Part shown: positions 23,114-23,445 of the stretch, piece by piece
How the letters are laid out: each line of letters begins with the position of its first letter
How positions within the stretch are numbered: the first letter of the stretch is position 1
Origin: Pseudomonadota bacterium
GTDB lineage: Bacteria > Pseudomonadota > Gammaproteobacteria > Burkholderiales > Rhodocyclaceae
Assembly: GCA_023459095.1 (NCBI GenBank)
Contig: JAEWVQ010000372.1
Span: forward strand, 1 to 23,445
Length of the DNA: 23,445 nt
Direction: 5' to 3'
The notes under the pieces: generated by a model
The model's input: the letters and a program-made list of their open reading frames with translations, nothing else
Database searches by the model: none
Told to the model about the DNA's origin: nothing
Made by a program: the position numbers and the translations under genes

Positions 23114-23445
23114 ATGGAACCACAGCTTCAGTACGCGCAGCGGCGCATGACCCCGGCCGATGCCGTCGGGTTGATCCGCAATGGCGACACCGTGGTGGTG
23201 CCGACCGGGGTGGGCGAGCCGCCGGCCCTGCTGCACGCACTGTCGGAGCGCCGCCGCAGCCTGCAAGGCGTGGTGGTGAGCCAGATCCTGCCGCTGCGCA
23301 AGTTCGCCTACTTCGACCCCGAGACCTGCGCCCATGTGCGCCATTCGGCCTATTTCTTCGGCGGCGCGTCGCGTCCCGGCGGCCAGGACGGCTGGGTCGA
23401 CTTCCTGCCCAACTACTTCTCCGAACTGCCGATGCTGATCGAGCG
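23114..23445 (+). CDS. N-terminus of an acetyl-CoA hydrolase/CoA-transferase family protein, cut by the window edge
   Basis: ATG 23114 opens a frame that runs to the window end, giving 110 residues. It begins MEPQLQYAQRRMTPADAVGL and contains IRNGDTVVVPTGVGEPPALL, the N-terminal nucleotide/CoA-binding pattern of the acetyl-CoA hydrolase/4-hydroxybutyrate CoA-transferase family. HALSERRRSLQGVVVSQILP follows, then FLPNYFSELP, which in this family precedes the rest of the first domain. The catalytic glutamate lies in the missing C-terminal half. The enzymes exchange CoA between acyl groups and carboxylates. The substrate is unknown. The gene is divergent from the LPS operon and probably unrelated to it; it has its own TATAAT box, palindrome and strong ribosome binding site. 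Confidence 0.85.
   Translation, partial: MEPQLQYAQRRMTPADAVGLIRNGDTVVVPTGVGEPPALLHALSERRRSLQGVVVSQILPLRKFAYFDPETCAHVRHSAYFFGGASRPGGQDGWVDFLPNYFSELPMLIE

Overview
The window is a very GC-rich stretch of a Gram-negative proteobacterial chromosome. It is almost fully coding and holds no rRNA, tRNA, insertion sequence or CRISPR array that I can see. Its content is the lipopolysaccharide (LPS) core-oligosaccharide and lipid A export locus. Two points suggest a betaproteobacterium of the Rhodocyclales type (Azoarcus/Thauera-like): the heptose kinase is a stand-alone HldA rather than a fused HldE, and the composition is strongly GC-biased. This placement is an inference and not proven here.

Layout. 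(A) 1-4083, plus strand: the tail of a NodU-family carbamoyltransferase (WapO-like), a GT4 glycosyltransferase (WapH-like), a DUF6625-like protein, a CgeB/Ssg-like glycosyltransferase and a GT2 glycosyltransferase (WapR-like). These genes overlap or nearly abut. (B) 7680-4056, minus strand: an unrecognised DxD-containing protein, a small kinase-fold protein, an O-antigen ligase-like membrane protein and a hexapeptide acetyltransferase. (C) 7783-9624, plus: msbA, the lipid A-core flippase. (D) 11699-9648, minus: an LtaS/MdoB-like membrane phospho-transferase of the alkaline phosphatase superfamily. (E) 11910-13757, plus: a DUF4153 membrane protein. (F) 22930-13828, minus: a nine-gene chain hldA-hldD-waaF-waaC-waaG-waaP-wapP(broken)-wapQ-tandem kinase, nearly all with overlapping stop and start codons. 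(G) 23114 to the end, plus: the start of an acetyl-CoA hydrolase/CoA-transferase family gene behind a clear TATAAT box and a palindrome.

How it works together. HldA and HldD make ADP-L-glycero-D-manno-heptose. WaaC and WaaF add HepI and HepII, and WaaG adds the first outer-core hexose. WaaP and its relatives phosphorylate the heptoses, and the WapO-like enzyme probably carbamoylates one. Cluster A and B transferases extend the outer core. MsbA flips the lipid A-core and the ligase-like protein attaches O-antigen. From memory of the family, nearly every gene of the Pseudomonas aeruginosa core region (PA4996-PA5012) has a counterpart here, rearranged into several blocks with extra genes inserted.

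The strongest anomaly is in wapP. A two-copy tandem CGAGG repeat at 16459-16468 breaks the reading frame, and removing exactly one copy restores a full-length kinase. Two other kinase-fold proteins lack the catalytic HxD aspartate. In total the locus carries six kinase-fold domains in five genes.
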